NCBI GenBank assembly: GCA_043553855.1
Contig: CP121336.1
Location: 1,054,001-1,118,000 of the forward strand
DNA: 64,000 bases
Origin: JAUIAS01 sp030425395
Lineage (GTDB): Bacteria > Pseudomonadota > Alphaproteobacteria > Rhodobacterales > Rhodobacteraceae
Direction: 5' to 3'
Part shown: piece after piece, positions 16,366-24,382 of the stretch
Numbering within the stretch: the first letter of the stretch is position 1
Layout of the letters: each line of letters starts with the position of its first letter
Translations under genes and position numbers: made by a program
Notes under the pieces: generated by a model
Told to the model about the DNA's origin: nothing
The model's input: the letters and a program-made list of their open reading frames with translations, nothing else
Databases searched by the model: none

Positions 16366-16740
16366 CTACGAAAGACTGGCGGGTTGCGCTCTCCCGCCCC
16401 TAGCTCGTCGCGGTTCTTCGGTCTCTCCCAACCCTTCTAGCGCCACGGGAGCCGTCCCGGGGAACTCGACCATGAGCTTTAGCTCCCCACCCATCGCGCG
16501 GACGTAATTCGTCAGCGTCGAGAGCAGGAGGTCACTTTGGCGCTCGTATTTCGCGACGGTGGCCTGCTGCACGCCGAGGGTTTCAGCCAGCTGAACCTGG
16601 GTCAGCTTCTTGGCCTTCCGCAATTCCTGCAGCGTCAGGTACTCGGCATGCAGCCGATCCGCTTCGGCCTTGATCGCCGCGCGGCGGGCGGGATCGAGGG
16701 TCGCCAGCTTGTCCTTGAGGCTCCGGGCCATCGTCGTCAT
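16366..16740 (-). CDS. XRE-family antitoxin (HigA-like)
   Basis: 124 residues with a helix-turn-helix in the middle (KLTQVQLAETLGVQQATVAKYE, written here to show the HTH at about residues 45-66) and the RQSDLLLSTLTNYVRAMGG segment that follows in HigA-type antitoxins. It binds the toxin and represses the operon. The ATG at 16740 overlaps the toxin stop as ATGA, a normal toxin-first HigBA arrangement. The C-terminal 25 residues (Arg/Gly rich) are longer than usual for the family and may be a frame run-on. Confidence 0.85.
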   Translation of the reverse strand: MTTMARSLKDKLATLDPARRAAIKAEADRLHAEYLTLQELRKAKKLTQVQLAETLGVQQATVAKYERQSDLLLSTLTNYVRAMGGELKLMVEFPGTAPVALEGLGETEEPRRARGGRAQPASLS

Positions 16741-17090
16741 CCTTTCTGTCTCTCCAGGTGGCGGTCGAAGCGGTCGTCCGCCCGGGCGATCAGCGACTTG
16801 TAGAAGCGCCTCTCGCTGCCACCCGACTTGTCCCCGCCGACGAGCAGGATCGCCTGCCGGTCGGGGTCGAATGCGAAGGCGATGCGCCAGACGCCATCGG
16901 CGGCGGTGCAGCGCAGTTCCTTCATGTTGGCATGCTTCGACCCTGTAAGGGTGTCCGCATGGGGTCGCCCGAGCATGGGGCCTTCCCGCTCGAGCAGCAA
17001 CGCCCGGGCGAGGATCGCGTCCTGCACCTCTTGAGGCAGAGCATCGAATTCCGGCTCGAATTCCTCGGCAAAGGATACGGTCCATGGCAT
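16737..17090 (-). CDS. RelE/HigB-type toxin (Gp49-like)
   Basis: 117 residues of the phage-derived Gp49-like/HigB family: MPWTVSFAEEFEPEFDALP at the start, GRPHADTLTGSKHANMKELR in the middle, then GVWRIAFAFDP and LLVGGDKSGGSERRFYK. The family comprises ribosome-dependent mRNA interferases that are held inactive by the partner antitoxin. The gene order is toxin then antitoxin with a 4-base overlap. The basic residues in the KHANMKELR and RRFYK stretches, expected for RNA cleavage, are present, so it looks intact. Confidence 0.86.
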   Translation of the reverse strand: MPWTVSFAEEFEPEFDALPQEVQDAILARALLLEREGPMLGRPHADTLTGSKHANMKELRCTAADGVWRIAFAFDPDRQAILLVGGDKSGGSERRFYKSLIARADDRFDRHLERQKG

Positions 17091-17108
17091 CGGGCGAATA
17101 CTACCTTG

Positions 17109-17141
17109 AGGCTATATAGCCTTGAAGAACTAATTTTGCAA
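17109..17141 (-). promoter_or_regulatory. Promoter and operator of the toxin-antitoxin pair
   Basis: On the minus strand TTGCAA (17141-17136) and TATATA (17118-17113) are 17 bases apart. The perfect 14-bp palindrome AGGCTATATAGCCT (17109-17122) covers the -10 element, 18 bases before the toxin start: the expected layout for autorepression by the antitoxin. Confidence 0.7.
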
Positions 17142-17190
17142 GAACGGGCTGCGGGACGGTAGCGTTGCGTCCGCAGGCACGGGGCGAGGA

Positions 17191-17355
17191 TCAGTCTGCC
17201 TCTTTGAGCAGTCCCTGTGCCTTTTCCGCTGCGCGAGCGAGGCCGGGAATCCGTTTGCCGGGGGCATCCGTCGTTCGCTGGAATTCGGTGTACGCCTTGG
17301 GCGAGAGCGTTGAGGATTCGCTTTCATCCAGCTTCAGTTTCTCGGTCTTGGTCAT
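17191..17355 (-). CDS. Small hypothetical protein
   Basis: 54 residues, charged, beginning MTKTEKLKLDES. A strong ribosome site, GGAGG, lies 6 bases before the ATG at 17355, which is why I prefer it to the frame start at 17427. It begins 58 bases after the integrase stop on the same strand and ends before the toxin promoter. I recognise no domain. It might be an accessory of the integrase module. Confidence 0.45.
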   Translation of the reverse strand: MTKTEKLKLDESESSTLSPKAYTEFQRTTDAPGKRIPGLARAAEKAQGLLKEAD

Positions 17356-17413
17356 GCCTACCTCCATAGTGTTCTTCTTGGTCGTTTCAGTCTTTGCGTG
17401 GGGATTTAGTGTA

Positions 17414-18526
17414 TCACGTTTCGCCACCCCGCGCTTCCTCCCTTTCCGGCCCGCCCGCGTCCCGCGACAACAGCTTCATGCCGGACGCCGCAAGCACCTT
17501 CTGGCGCGCGGCGCGGGTGTAGCGCGAGGCCTCCTTCATGGTGGTCCAGCCGAAGATCGCCATCAGCTGCCGCTCGGTCGCGCCGTTCTCGGCCGCCAGC
17601 GCTGCCCCCGCCTTGCGCAGCCCGTGGGCGGAGCAGTGCTGCAGCCCTGCCTCATCGCATTGCTTGCGGAACCAGTTGCCGAAGCCGTTCGAGGTGAAGG
17701 GCTTGCCGAAGGCCGTGACGAGGAAGGCGAGGTTGCCGGTGGGCGTGGCGTCGAGGACCGCCTTCAACTCCGGCAGGGCCGGGATGGAGAGGGTGACGGG
17801 CTTGCGATCCCGGTTCTTGGCCTGGGTCAGGGTGATCCAGCCGTCCTTGATGTGCTGCGGCCCGAGCCGGACGATGTCCGATCGCCGCTGTCCGGTATAG
17901 AGCATGAGTGCCAATGCGAGCCGCGGCTTGCTGCCGATCGGGTGATGGTCTTCGAACTGCCGGACCTCCTCCATCGTCCAGGAATGGAAGCCGTCCCCCT
18001 TGGCCTTGAGGTAGGGCACGTCGCGGGCCGGGTTGCGCTGCGCCAGCTCGTACTCGACCGCAAAGGCATAGACCTGCCGCAGCGCCTTGACAAAGCCGTT
18101 GGCGGCCTCGGGCCGGTCCGCCATCTCGTCGCGCATGCGGCGGACGTGGCGAGGCTCCATCAGCGCGTAGGGCTTCGATCCGTTCTTCTCGCAGATCCGG
18201 TCGAGGATGCCGCGGCGGACATACTTGGTGCGACTGCTCAGGCGCTGGTATTCGGCGGAGACGTAGTACTGTTCGCAGAGCCACTTGAAGCTGCCCTTTG
18301 ATCCGCGCCGCTCGAGCGGTCCGATCGGCGCGCGTGGCGTCGCGCCCATCATGGCGGCGCGGTATTCGGCGAGGAAGTCCTCCGTCCCGGGCTGGCTGCG
18401 CAGCCGCAGCTTCAGGTGCCCGGGCCGCCGCAGGTAGATGCGCACGTTCCCGTGCCGGTCGGTATCCTCGATGAAGTGTTTCAGGCGGATGCTGCCCGAG
18501 CCGTCTCTCATCCTGAATGTGGGCAT
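17414..18526 (-). CDS. Tyrosine recombinase / integrase
   Basis: 370 residues. An N-terminal SAM-like core-binding domain (about residues 85-165) precedes the catalytic domain. The tetrad is visible: Arg in TGQRRSD, His-x-x-Arg in HGLRK, Trp in IFGWTTM and the nucleophile Tyr in EASRYTRAA. Lys in the beta-hairpin (AKNRDRK) is also present. The enzyme integrates and excises mobile DNA. The excisionase-like gene ends 25 bases upstream, so the two form an xis-int unit. The frame seems intact. The GC-rich, Arg-rich coding differs from the tRNA-side genes. Confidence 0.92.
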   Translation of the reverse strand: MPTFRMRDGSGSIRLKHFIEDTDRHGNVRIYLRRPGHLKLRLRSQPGTEDFLAEYRAAMMGATPRAPIGPLERRGSKGSFKWLCEQYYVSAEYQRLSSRTKYVRRGILDRICEKNGSKPYALMEPRHVRRMRDEMADRPEAANGFVKALRQVYAFAVEYELAQRNPARDVPYLKAKGDGFHSWTMEEVRQFEDHHPIGSKPRLALALMLYTGQRRSDIVRLGPQHIKDGWITLTQAKNRDRKPVTLSIPALPELKAVLDATPTGNLAFLVTAFGKPFTSNGFGNWFRKQCDEAGLQHCSAHGLRKAGAALAAENGATERQLMAIFGWTTMKEASRYTRAARQKVLAASGMKLLSRDAGGPEREEARGGET

Positions 18527-18551
18527 TTCACGCGCTGCCTTTCGTCAGCCG

Positions 18552-18791
18552 TCAGTCGTCCCAGGGATTTTGGTCGGAGTGATCCCCATCAGGGATCAGC
18601 TCGAACGCCCGGTCAAGTTTTTTCCGGTCCCAGACGGTACGGGCATTGATCCGCTTGGGCGGCGGCATGCGCCGGTCGCGGACGAGGTGATCGAAGAGAG
18701 TGGGCGAGACCCCGATATAGGCCGCCGCCTCGGTCCGCGAGAGACCGCGGGGAGGGAGAGTGGGAGGCAGGATGGCGGGGCGCTTGGGCAT
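18552..18791 (-). CDS. Excisionase-like / AlpA-type helix-turn-helix protein
   Basis: 79 residues with the core LSRTEAAAYIGVSPTLFDHLV followed by RMPPPKRI and VWDRKKLDRAF, the winged-helix pattern of excisionase and AlpA proteins that bind near att sites and bias the integrase to excision. The ATG at 18791 puts a short Pro-rich arm before the HTH; upstream in-frame sequence (to 18983) is low-complexity. It is immediately upstream of the integrase on the same strand. Confidence 0.8.
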   Translation of the reverse strand: MPKRPAILPPTLPPRGLSRTEAAAYIGVSPTLFDHLVRDRRMPPPKRINARTVWDRKKLDRAFELIPDGDHSDQNPWDD

Positions 18792-19265
18792 GGGGCGATT
18801 GGTTTGGGTTTCGGGTGCCCGTAGGATGCCGGAAATGGAGGGAGGAACGAAGCCTCGAACGGGCGGGGTAGGCCTGTGGCGGGGAATGACAGGGGGGGGG
18901 CGGGGGTGGCGTCTTGGGGCGATGTCCCGGGCGTGTTGGCGTAGTCGTGCGACGTCGCGCAAAAGGTTCGGTGCTGCATGCAAAACCGTACGAAATCAGA
19001 GTACTGGCGAGTGCTCTGCCGCAAAGCCCGAGAAGATGCCGCGCATTTCCCCGTTCCACATCAACAGCCTACAGCGATCTGCGGCACCGCTTTTATCTTG
19101 CGCTCCCATTGTTGAACGCGAGTGCTTGGATTTTGACCTCCCAAAGAGCAAGCATGCGGTCAAGCTGACGATCTTGGGATAGCGGCCGAGTACTCGTTTT
19201 CGGTTTCCCAAGCCTCAAGTCGGTGGATGGATGACAATCCATTGTGCCGACGTTAACCTGACAGA
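18792..19265. other. 474-base intergenic region
   Basis: No supported gene. The left part is very G-rich on the plus strand, with nine consecutive G at 18892-18900. This is the shared upstream region of the xis-int unit (minus) and the DUF3883 gene (plus), so it should hold both promoters and possibly an att or excisionase site, but I cannot point to them. Confidence 0.5.
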
Positions 19266-20099
19266 ATGGCGGGCGATCCATGGACTGACGAAGAAAACGA
19301 CCTGATCGTCGCGGACTATTTCGCGATGCTTGCGGACGATGTTGCGGGCCAACCGTACAACAAGGCGGAACACAACCGAAAACTGCAAGGGCGAATTTCT
19401 AGAAACCACAAGTCGATAGAATACAAACACCGTAATATCAGCGCTGTACTCAAAGGATTCGGCGAAGCATGGATCCCCGGCTACAAACCCGCCTTCAATT
19501 TCCAGATGTCATTGGAGGATGCTGTCGCGCGCTGGCTAGCCCTCAATCCTGATTGGACCATACGCATGCCGAAGGCGGGAGCGGCACGCAGGATGCAGGA
19601 CCCGGGAAGACTCTGGGTCGGGCCACCGCCGACGCTTTCGAACCAGCCGCCTCCGGACGAGTTGGAACAGATGCTGGCAGTCGCACGAAAGTTCGATGTT
19701 GCGGGCCGTGATGAACGGAACCGCGCCTTGGGGAAGGCGGGCGAGGAACGCGCCATCGAGCACGAACGAGCCACGCTGCGCGATGCCGGTCGGGATGATC
19801 TGGCTCGCAAGGTCCGCTGGGTTTCCGAAGAGGATGGCGACGGGGCTGGCTATGACATCGAAAGCTTCACACCGGAAGGTCATGCCCGACTGATCGAGGT
19901 CAAGACGACGAATGGATGGGAGCGGACGCCATTCCACATCACGAGGAACGAACTCGCCGTGGCGGATGCCAGGCGTTCAGAATGGTGCTTGCTTCGGCTG
20001 TGGGATTTTTCCCGGGACCCGCGTGCCTTCGAACTGCGTCCTCCGCTGGACGCTCATGTGTCACTGACCGCGACATCGTTTCAGGCAAGCTTTCAATAG
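19266..20099 (+). CDS. DUF3883-type nuclease-like protein
   Basis: 277 residues. The N-terminal domain (about 1-95) starts WTDEENDLIVADYFAML and includes GQPYNKAEHNR and ISAVL-GFGEAWIPGYKP, a module I associate with HNH and DUF3883 restriction-like proteins. The C-terminal domain carries GYDIES and later LIEVKTT, the D...ExK pattern of PD-(D/E)XK nucleases, within a DUF3883-like context (residues about 160-270). A role in restricting foreign or modified DNA is plausible from its neighbours (methyltransferase remnant, second nuclease-like gene) but not shown. The gene looks complete. Confidence 0.7.
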   Translation: MAGDPWTDEENDLIVADYFAMLADDVAGQPYNKAEHNRKLQGRISRNHKSIEYKHRNISAVLKGFGEAWIPGYKPAFNFQMSLEDAVARWLALNPDWTIRMPKAGAARRMQDPGRLWVGPPPTLSNQPPPDELEQMLAVARKFDVAGRDERNRALGKAGEERAIEHERATLRDAGRDDLARKVRWVSEEDGDGAGYDIESFTPEGHARLIEVKTTNGWERTPFHITRNELAVADARRSEWCLLRLWDFSRDPRAFELRPPLDAHVSLTATSFQASFQ

Positions 20100-20240
20100 C
20101 TGTCAGGCAATGCAAGAACGCACTTCTCTCACGATTCAAGTCCTGACCGGTGAATATCTTGACTGCGGAGAGTCAAATTCTTTGTAGTAAGGCTTCCAGT
20201 CCACCGGTTTGCTGACTGGCATCCAAATAGGATTGATAGG

Positions 20241-20270
20241 TGTTGATTGTCACTGAGAACTGACCCGGTA
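20241..20270. repeat. IS21 left terminal inverted repeat
   Basis: Starts TGTTGATTGTCACTGAGAAC and differs from the right end at one base out of 30. Confidence 0.92.
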
Positions 20271-20353
20271 TGCCCATAAATTGTCACTGAGAATTGACCC
20301 ATGTGAACACACTTCCCCGACGTTTTTGGTTGGGGAGATTTGGAGTGATCGAC

Positions 20354-21883
20354 ATGGGATTTTTGAGTGTCATTCGACGCTGGGCATTGCGTGATAAAAT
20401 GCCAATCAGAGAGATTGCCCGACGGACGGGTCTGTCTCGCAACACCATCAAGAAGTATCTGCGCGAAAGCGCGGTGGAGCCGCGTTTCAAGACGCCAAAA
20501 CGTCCAAGCAAGCTGGATCCTTACGCGGATCGATTGTCCGCTTGGCTTCTCGTCCAGACCCGCAAGTCGCGCAAGGAGCGGCGTACCGTGAAGCAGATGC
20601 ACGCGGATCTGGTGAAGCTGGGATATGATGGCTCCTATGAACGCGTTGCAGCTTTTGCCCGGGCATGGCGTGAAGATCGGCATCGTGCGGAACAGACGAC
20701 GGGTCGCGGGACCTATGTGCCTTTGGTGTTCCAGCCGGGTGAAGCTTTCCAGTTCGATTGGAGCGAGGATTGGGCCAACATCGCAGGCGAGCGGGTCAAA
20801 CTGCAGGTGGCGCATATCAAGCTGTCCCACAGCCGGGCATTCTTGGTGCGGGCGTACCCACTGCAAACGCATGAGATGCTGTTCGACGCCCATTGGCATG
20901 CGTTCAGGGTGTTTGGTGGCGTTCCCGGCCGGGGCATTTACGATAACATGAAGACGGCCGTAGACCAGGTTGGCAAAGGCAAGCAGCGCGACGTCAATGC
21001 ACGCTTCAAGGCTATGGCCAGCCACTATGTTTTTGAGCCTGAGTTCTGCAATCCCGCTGCGGGCTGGGAGAAAGGCCAGGTTGAGAAGAACGTACAGGAC
21101 GCGCGCCACCGCATGTGGCAGGTCATGCCGGTCTTTTCTGATCTGGAAGAACTGAACCAGTGGCTCGAAGATCGCTGTATCGCTCTTTGGCAAGAGACAG
21201 CGCACAAGGCATTGCCAGGATCTATTGCTGACGTGTGGGAAGCCGAGAAGCCCATGCTGATGGCGCTGCCGCCCGCCTTCGACGGGTTCATCGAACATAG
21301 CAAACGCGTATCACCAACCTGCCTGATCACCTTCGAACGCAATCGCTACAGCGTGCCTGCCAGCTTTGCAAATCGTCGTGTCAGTCTGCATGTCTACCCT
21401 GATCGGCTGGTCGTCGTCGCTGAAGGGCAAACGGTCTGCGAACATGTGCGGATTATTGACCGGTCTCATCGCAAACCCGGCAAGGTTATCTATGACTGGC
21501 GTCACTATCTCGCTGTTATCCAACGCAAACCGGGCGCGCTTCGTAACGGCGCACCGTTCACCGAGATGCCGGATGCCTTCCGTCGGCTTCAGGATCATAT
21601 GCTGCGCAAGGAAGGTGGCGACCGGGAGATGGTCGACATCCTGTCACTGGTTCTTCAGCATAACGAAGAAGACGTCCTGTGCGCAGTAGAACTGGCTCTG
21701 GACGCAGGCGTGCCCACCAAGACGCATATCCTGAACCTGCTGCATCGATTGATTGATCGCAGACCAACAGATCATCCCGAGGTCGACCCGCCGGACGCAC
21801 TGGCATTGCAGACAACGCCAGAGGCCAACGTCGATCGCTATGATGGGTTGAGACAGACCGGGGAGAAGCGCCATGCGTCATGA
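20354..21883 (+). CDS. istA: IS21 transposase
   Basis: 509 residues. An N-terminal HTH (MPIREIARRTGLSRNTIKKY) binds the element ends. The integrase-core DDE residues are visible in FQFDWSEDW (Asp), YDNMKTAV (Asp) and WEKGQVEKN (Glu). The ATG at 20354, 8 bases after GGAG, gives the common MGFLSVIRRWALRDKM beginning; the frame start at 20294 is a TTG in the end repeats. It overlaps istB by 11 bases. The frame is intact, so the element may still move. Confidence 0.95.
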   Translation: MGFLSVIRRWALRDKMPIREIARRTGLSRNTIKKYLRESAVEPRFKTPKRPSKLDPYADRLSAWLLVQTRKSRKERRTVKQMHADLVKLGYDGSYERVAAFARAWREDRHRAEQTTGRGTYVPLVFQPGEAFQFDWSEDWANIAGERVKLQVAHIKLSHSRAFLVRAYPLQTHEMLFDAHWHAFRVFGGVPGRGIYDNMKTAVDQVGKGKQRDVNARFKAMASHYVFEPEFCNPAAGWEKGQVEKNVQDARHRMWQVMPVFSDLEELNQWLEDRCIALWQETAHKALPGSIADVWEAEKPMLMALPPAFDGFIEHSKRVSPTCLITFERNRYSVPASFANRRVSLHVYPDRLVVVAEGQTVCEHVRIIDRSHRKPGKVIYDWRHYLAVIQRKPGALRNGAPFTEMPDAFRRLQDHMLRKEGGDREMVDILSLVLQHNEEDVLCAVELALDAGVPTKTHILNLLHRLIDRRPTDHPEVDPPDALALQTTPEANVDRYDGLRQTGEKRHAS

Positions 21884-22664
21884 TCCAGCAGGCGCCTCCA
21901 TTGTGATCATGCTGCGCAGTCTCAAGCTCTACGGCATGGCAAATGCGGTCGAAGATTTGGTCGCCCAAGGCGCGCCAGCATTCGAGGCCGCCACACCAAT
22001 GTTGTCACAGCTCCTCAAGGCCGAGATTGCGGAACGCGAAGTGCGGTCCATTGCCTACCACACGAAGGTCGCCCGTTTCCCCGCATACAAAGACCTCACC
22101 GGCTTTGACTTTGCGTCCAGTGAGATCAACGAGGCAACAGTCAGACAGCTGCATCGATGCGAGTTTATCGAGGCTGCCGAGAACGTGGTCCTAATCGGCG
22201 GTCCAGGGACGGGCAAAAGCCACACGGCCACCGCAATCGGGGTACAAGCTATCGAGCACCACAGACGCAAGGTCCGCTTCTTCTCGACCGTGGAATTGGT
22301 CAATGCGCTGGAACAAGAGAAAGCGCTTGGAAAGGCTGGGAAACTGGCTGAGATGCTGACCAAAGTCGACTTGGTCATCTTGGACGAGCTTGGCTACCTG
22401 CCGTTCAGTTCATCTGGCGGGGCGCTACTCTTCCACCTGCTCAGTAAGCTTTACGAGCGCACCAGCGTGATCATCACCACCAACCTCAGCTTCTCAGAGT
22501 GGGCACAGGTCTTTGGGGATGCAAAGATGACCACGGCTCTCTTGGATCGGCTAACCCACCGCTGCCACATCCTCGAAACAGGCAACGACAGCTATCGCTT
22601 CAAGGCCAGCTCAGAGGCTGCAAAGAAAACAGCAAAGGAGACCAAAACATTGACCGCGTCATAG
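21873..22664 (+). CDS. istB: IS21 transposition helper ATPase
   Basis: 263 residues. AAA+ ATPase related to DnaC: Walker A GGPGTGKSH and Walker B LVILDELGYLPF, followed by TTNLSFSEWAQVFGD and the sensor region LDRLTHRCHILE. It assembles on target DNA and helps IstA choose the insertion site. It overlaps the end of istA, which couples their translation. No damage is seen. Confidence 0.95.
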   Translation: MRHDPAGASIVIMLRSLKLYGMANAVEDLVAQGAPAFEAATPMLSQLLKAEIAEREVRSIAYHTKVARFPAYKDLTGFDFASSEINEATVRQLHRCEFIEAAENVVLIGGPGTGKSHTATAIGVQAIEHHRRKVRFFSTVELVNALEQEKALGKAGKLAEMLTKVDLVILDELGYLPFSSSGGALLFHLLSKLYERTSVIITTNLSFSEWAQVFGDAKMTTALLDRLTHRCHILETGNDSYRFKASSEAAKKTAKETKTLTAS

Positions 22665-22706
22665 ACCAAGGCGCATAACTGAGGGTGGGTCAAATCTTGG
22701 TGAAAA

Positions 22707-22736
22707 TACCGGGTCAGTTCTCGGTGACAATCAACA
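22707..22736. repeat. IS21 right terminal inverted repeat
   Basis: Read on the minus strand it starts TGTTGATTGTCACCGAGAAC and matches the left end at 29 of 30 bases. Confidence 0.92.
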
Positions 22737-22869
22737 GTCCACGGACCCTAGTAAGGACGACCTTGGAATGTATTTCGACACCTGAGCCATCCCGCGCCAC
22801 TCACCCTACAGTTGACGCCAGCACAAACCCTGCGTCTATTGGGCAGGCGCGGAACTGCTAGGAACATCC

Positions 22870-23283
22870 ATGACGCCCCAAGACTTCATAACCAAATGGC
22901 GCAATACCGAACTCAAGGAACGGTCCGCATCGCAGTCGCATTTCAATAACTTGTGCCGCTTGCTTGAACTGGACGGCCCGACCACGGCAGACGGCAACCC
23001 TGCCGATCTGGTGGACCGCGTGCCAGAGGTCGTTCCCGGCTACCCCGACCGCATCCTGCCCAAGGACGAAGAAGCCGCCAAGGAACTCAAGAAACGCACC
23101 CTGACGAACCTCTACGACGCCCGCCCCGCATGGCTTGACCACTCCCACAAGGCTTTGGAAGAAGCGGTGGCAGACGCCCACGGATGGGGCAACGACTGGC
23201 GCGCGGGCGCGCTGACCGAAGACGAAATCCCGGCCCGTCTGTTCAAGCTCAACCAAGAGCGGGCAAAGAAGGAGAAATCATGA
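22870..23283 (+). pseudogene. Internally deleted DNA methyltransferase (N- and C-terminal ends joined in frame)
   Basis: The 137-residue product is two ends of a much larger protein. Residues 1 to about 41 (MTPQDFITKWRNTELKERS, then SQSHFNNLCRLLE) are the usual N-terminus of large MmeI-like/class I DNA methyltransferases of about 900 residues or more. From NPADLVDRVPEVVPGYPDRI, through LKKRTLTNLYDARPAWLDHSH, to the end is their normal C-terminus. The SAM-binding and NPPY catalytic core is missing. The join lies near 22990-23000. The frame is preserved and the stop still overlaps the next start as ATGA. Confidence 0.8.
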
Positions 23284-24155
23284 CCGCCTACACCCGTCCC
23301 AAACGCATCTCGCTCAAGAACCATCCAATCTATTCGGAAAACTGGGTGCAAAACATCATTGCAAACGACCCGTCTATCCTCGGGCTGGGCGACCTCGTCC
23401 TACGCGACCGCGAAAGCATCCAGAACCGTGCTGGGCGCTTGGACCTGTTGCTGCAAGACCCCGAGACCTACAAACGCTACGAGGTCGAACTGCAACTGGG
23501 CGCGACAGATGAAACCCATATCATCCGGTCGATTGAATACTGGGACATCGAACGCAAACGCTATCCGCAATACGAACACTGTGCCGTATTGGTGGCCGAG
23601 GACATCACCAGCCGATTCCTGAATGTCGTGTCCCTGTTCAACGGCGCTTTGCCTATCATCGCAATTCAGATGCAGGCTTTCGAAGTGGGCGACCATATCA
23701 CACTGGTGTTCACCAAAGTGCTGGACGAATTGCAGCGCGGGCTGGTGGACGAAGACGAAGACGCCATCAGCGCGCCCACCGACCGCGCCTATTGGGAAAA
23801 GGACAAGGGCACTCCCGACACCGTGGCCCTGATGGACCGCATGTTTGAATTGGTGAAGGAAGGCGACCCGGCAAGTGAACTGAAATACAACAAGTTCTAT
23901 GTCGGTCTGATCAAAGAAGGCCGCGCGAACAACTACGTCGCGTTTCGCCCGAAGAAATCATTTGTGCTGTTCGAACCCAAGCTGCCCCGCTCAGACGAAG
24001 TTGACACATTGCTCGAAGACGCAGGCATCGAAACGCTTGAATACGCCGCGCGGTGGGGGAATTACCGAATCCGTGTGACCGATGCAGACTTCAAAGCCCA
24101 CCTAGACCTGTTCCGCCGCTTGATCGAAGACGCGAGAAAACAGCGGGACGGGTGA
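23280..24155 (+). CDS. Methyltransferase-linked protein, PD-(D/E)XK-like nuclease fold
   Basis: 291 residues starting MTAYTRPKRISLKNHP. The segment GRLDLLLQDPETYKRYEVELQ has the D...ExQ spacing of NucS-like or PD-(D/E)XK domains with Gln in place of Lys. It is followed by ETHIIRSIEYWDIERKRYPQYEH and a C-terminal half of unknown fold. In other genomes I associate this family with large DNA methyltransferases, and here its start overlaps the stop of the methyltransferase remnant. It could be the restriction partner or an accessory; nuclease activity is not proven. The frame is intact although its partner is deleted. Confidence 0.6.
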   Translation: MTAYTRPKRISLKNHPIYSENWVQNIIANDPSILGLGDLVLRDRESIQNRAGRLDLLLQDPETYKRYEVELQLGATDETHIIRSIEYWDIERKRYPQYEHCAVLVAEDITSRFLNVVSLFNGALPIIAIQMQAFEVGDHITLVFTKVLDELQRGLVDEDEDAISAPTDRAYWEKDKGTPDTVALMDRMFELVKEGDPASELKYNKFYVGLIKEGRANNYVAFRPKKSFVLFEPKLPRSDEVDTLLEDAGIETLEYAARWGNYRIRVTDADFKAHLDLFRRLIEDARKQRDG

Positions 24156-24292
24156 TTGGCAGCGCCCAAGACCTTCAAACCCCGTACCTCTACTACGGCG
24201 TCATGACAAACCAAAGTGGCGGTCAAAATGGGGGACGAATCCGATAAGTTATCGCTCATCACCTTGAAAAATAATCACAATATTCAAGATAG

Positions 24293-24382
24293 TGGCGGAG
24301 ACGAAGGGATTCGAACCCTCGAGACCCTTCCGGGCCTACTCCCTTAGCAGGGGAGCGCCTTCGACCACTCGGCCACGTCTCC
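24293..24382 (-). tRNA. tRNA-Ser (GCU)
   Basis: 90 bases, class II tRNA with a long variable arm: acceptor GGAGACG, D-arm GGCCGAGTGGTCGAAGGC, anticodon loop with GCT, T-arm GAGGGTTCGAATCCCTTC and encoded CCA. It forms the right edge of the accessory region, its 3' end pointing into it. Confidence 0.96.

Larger units (their letters stand above)
20241..22736 (+). mobile_element. IS21-family insertion sequence, complete
   Basis: 2496 bp with istA and istB in the usual overlapping order, ends beginning TG and finishing CA, and terminal inverted repeats that match at 29 of the outer 30 bases (20241-20270 and 22707-22736). A second related repeat lies just inside each end (about 20279-20304 and 22683-22705), the multiple-repeat ends typical of the family. 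No target-site duplication is visible: the flanks read ATAGG and GTCCA. Confidence 0.93.
15507..24292. mobile_element. Accessory region / decayed genomic island between two tRNA genes
   Basis: Everything between tRNA-Phe (plus strand) and tRNA-Ser (minus strand) is of the accessory kind: phage-type hydrolase, toxin-antitoxin pair, integrase, excisionase, nuclease-like proteins, an IS21 element and a broken DNA methyltransferase. Both tRNA genes are intact. By eye I could not find a second copy of either tRNA 3' end, so the exact att sites are unknown. The integrase lies 1.9 kb from tRNA-Phe, which makes that gene the more likely original target. The limits given are simply the tRNA ends. Confidence 0.55.

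Noticed and set aside
18596..19059. Several Pro/Arg-rich minus-strand frames upstream of the excisionase
   Set aside because: Low-complexity products from GC-rich DNA, overlapping each other, without domains.
15432..24382. att direct repeats made from tRNA-Phe or tRNA-Ser 3' ends
   Set aside because: I scanned by eye for a second copy of either 3' end and found none; absence is not certain.
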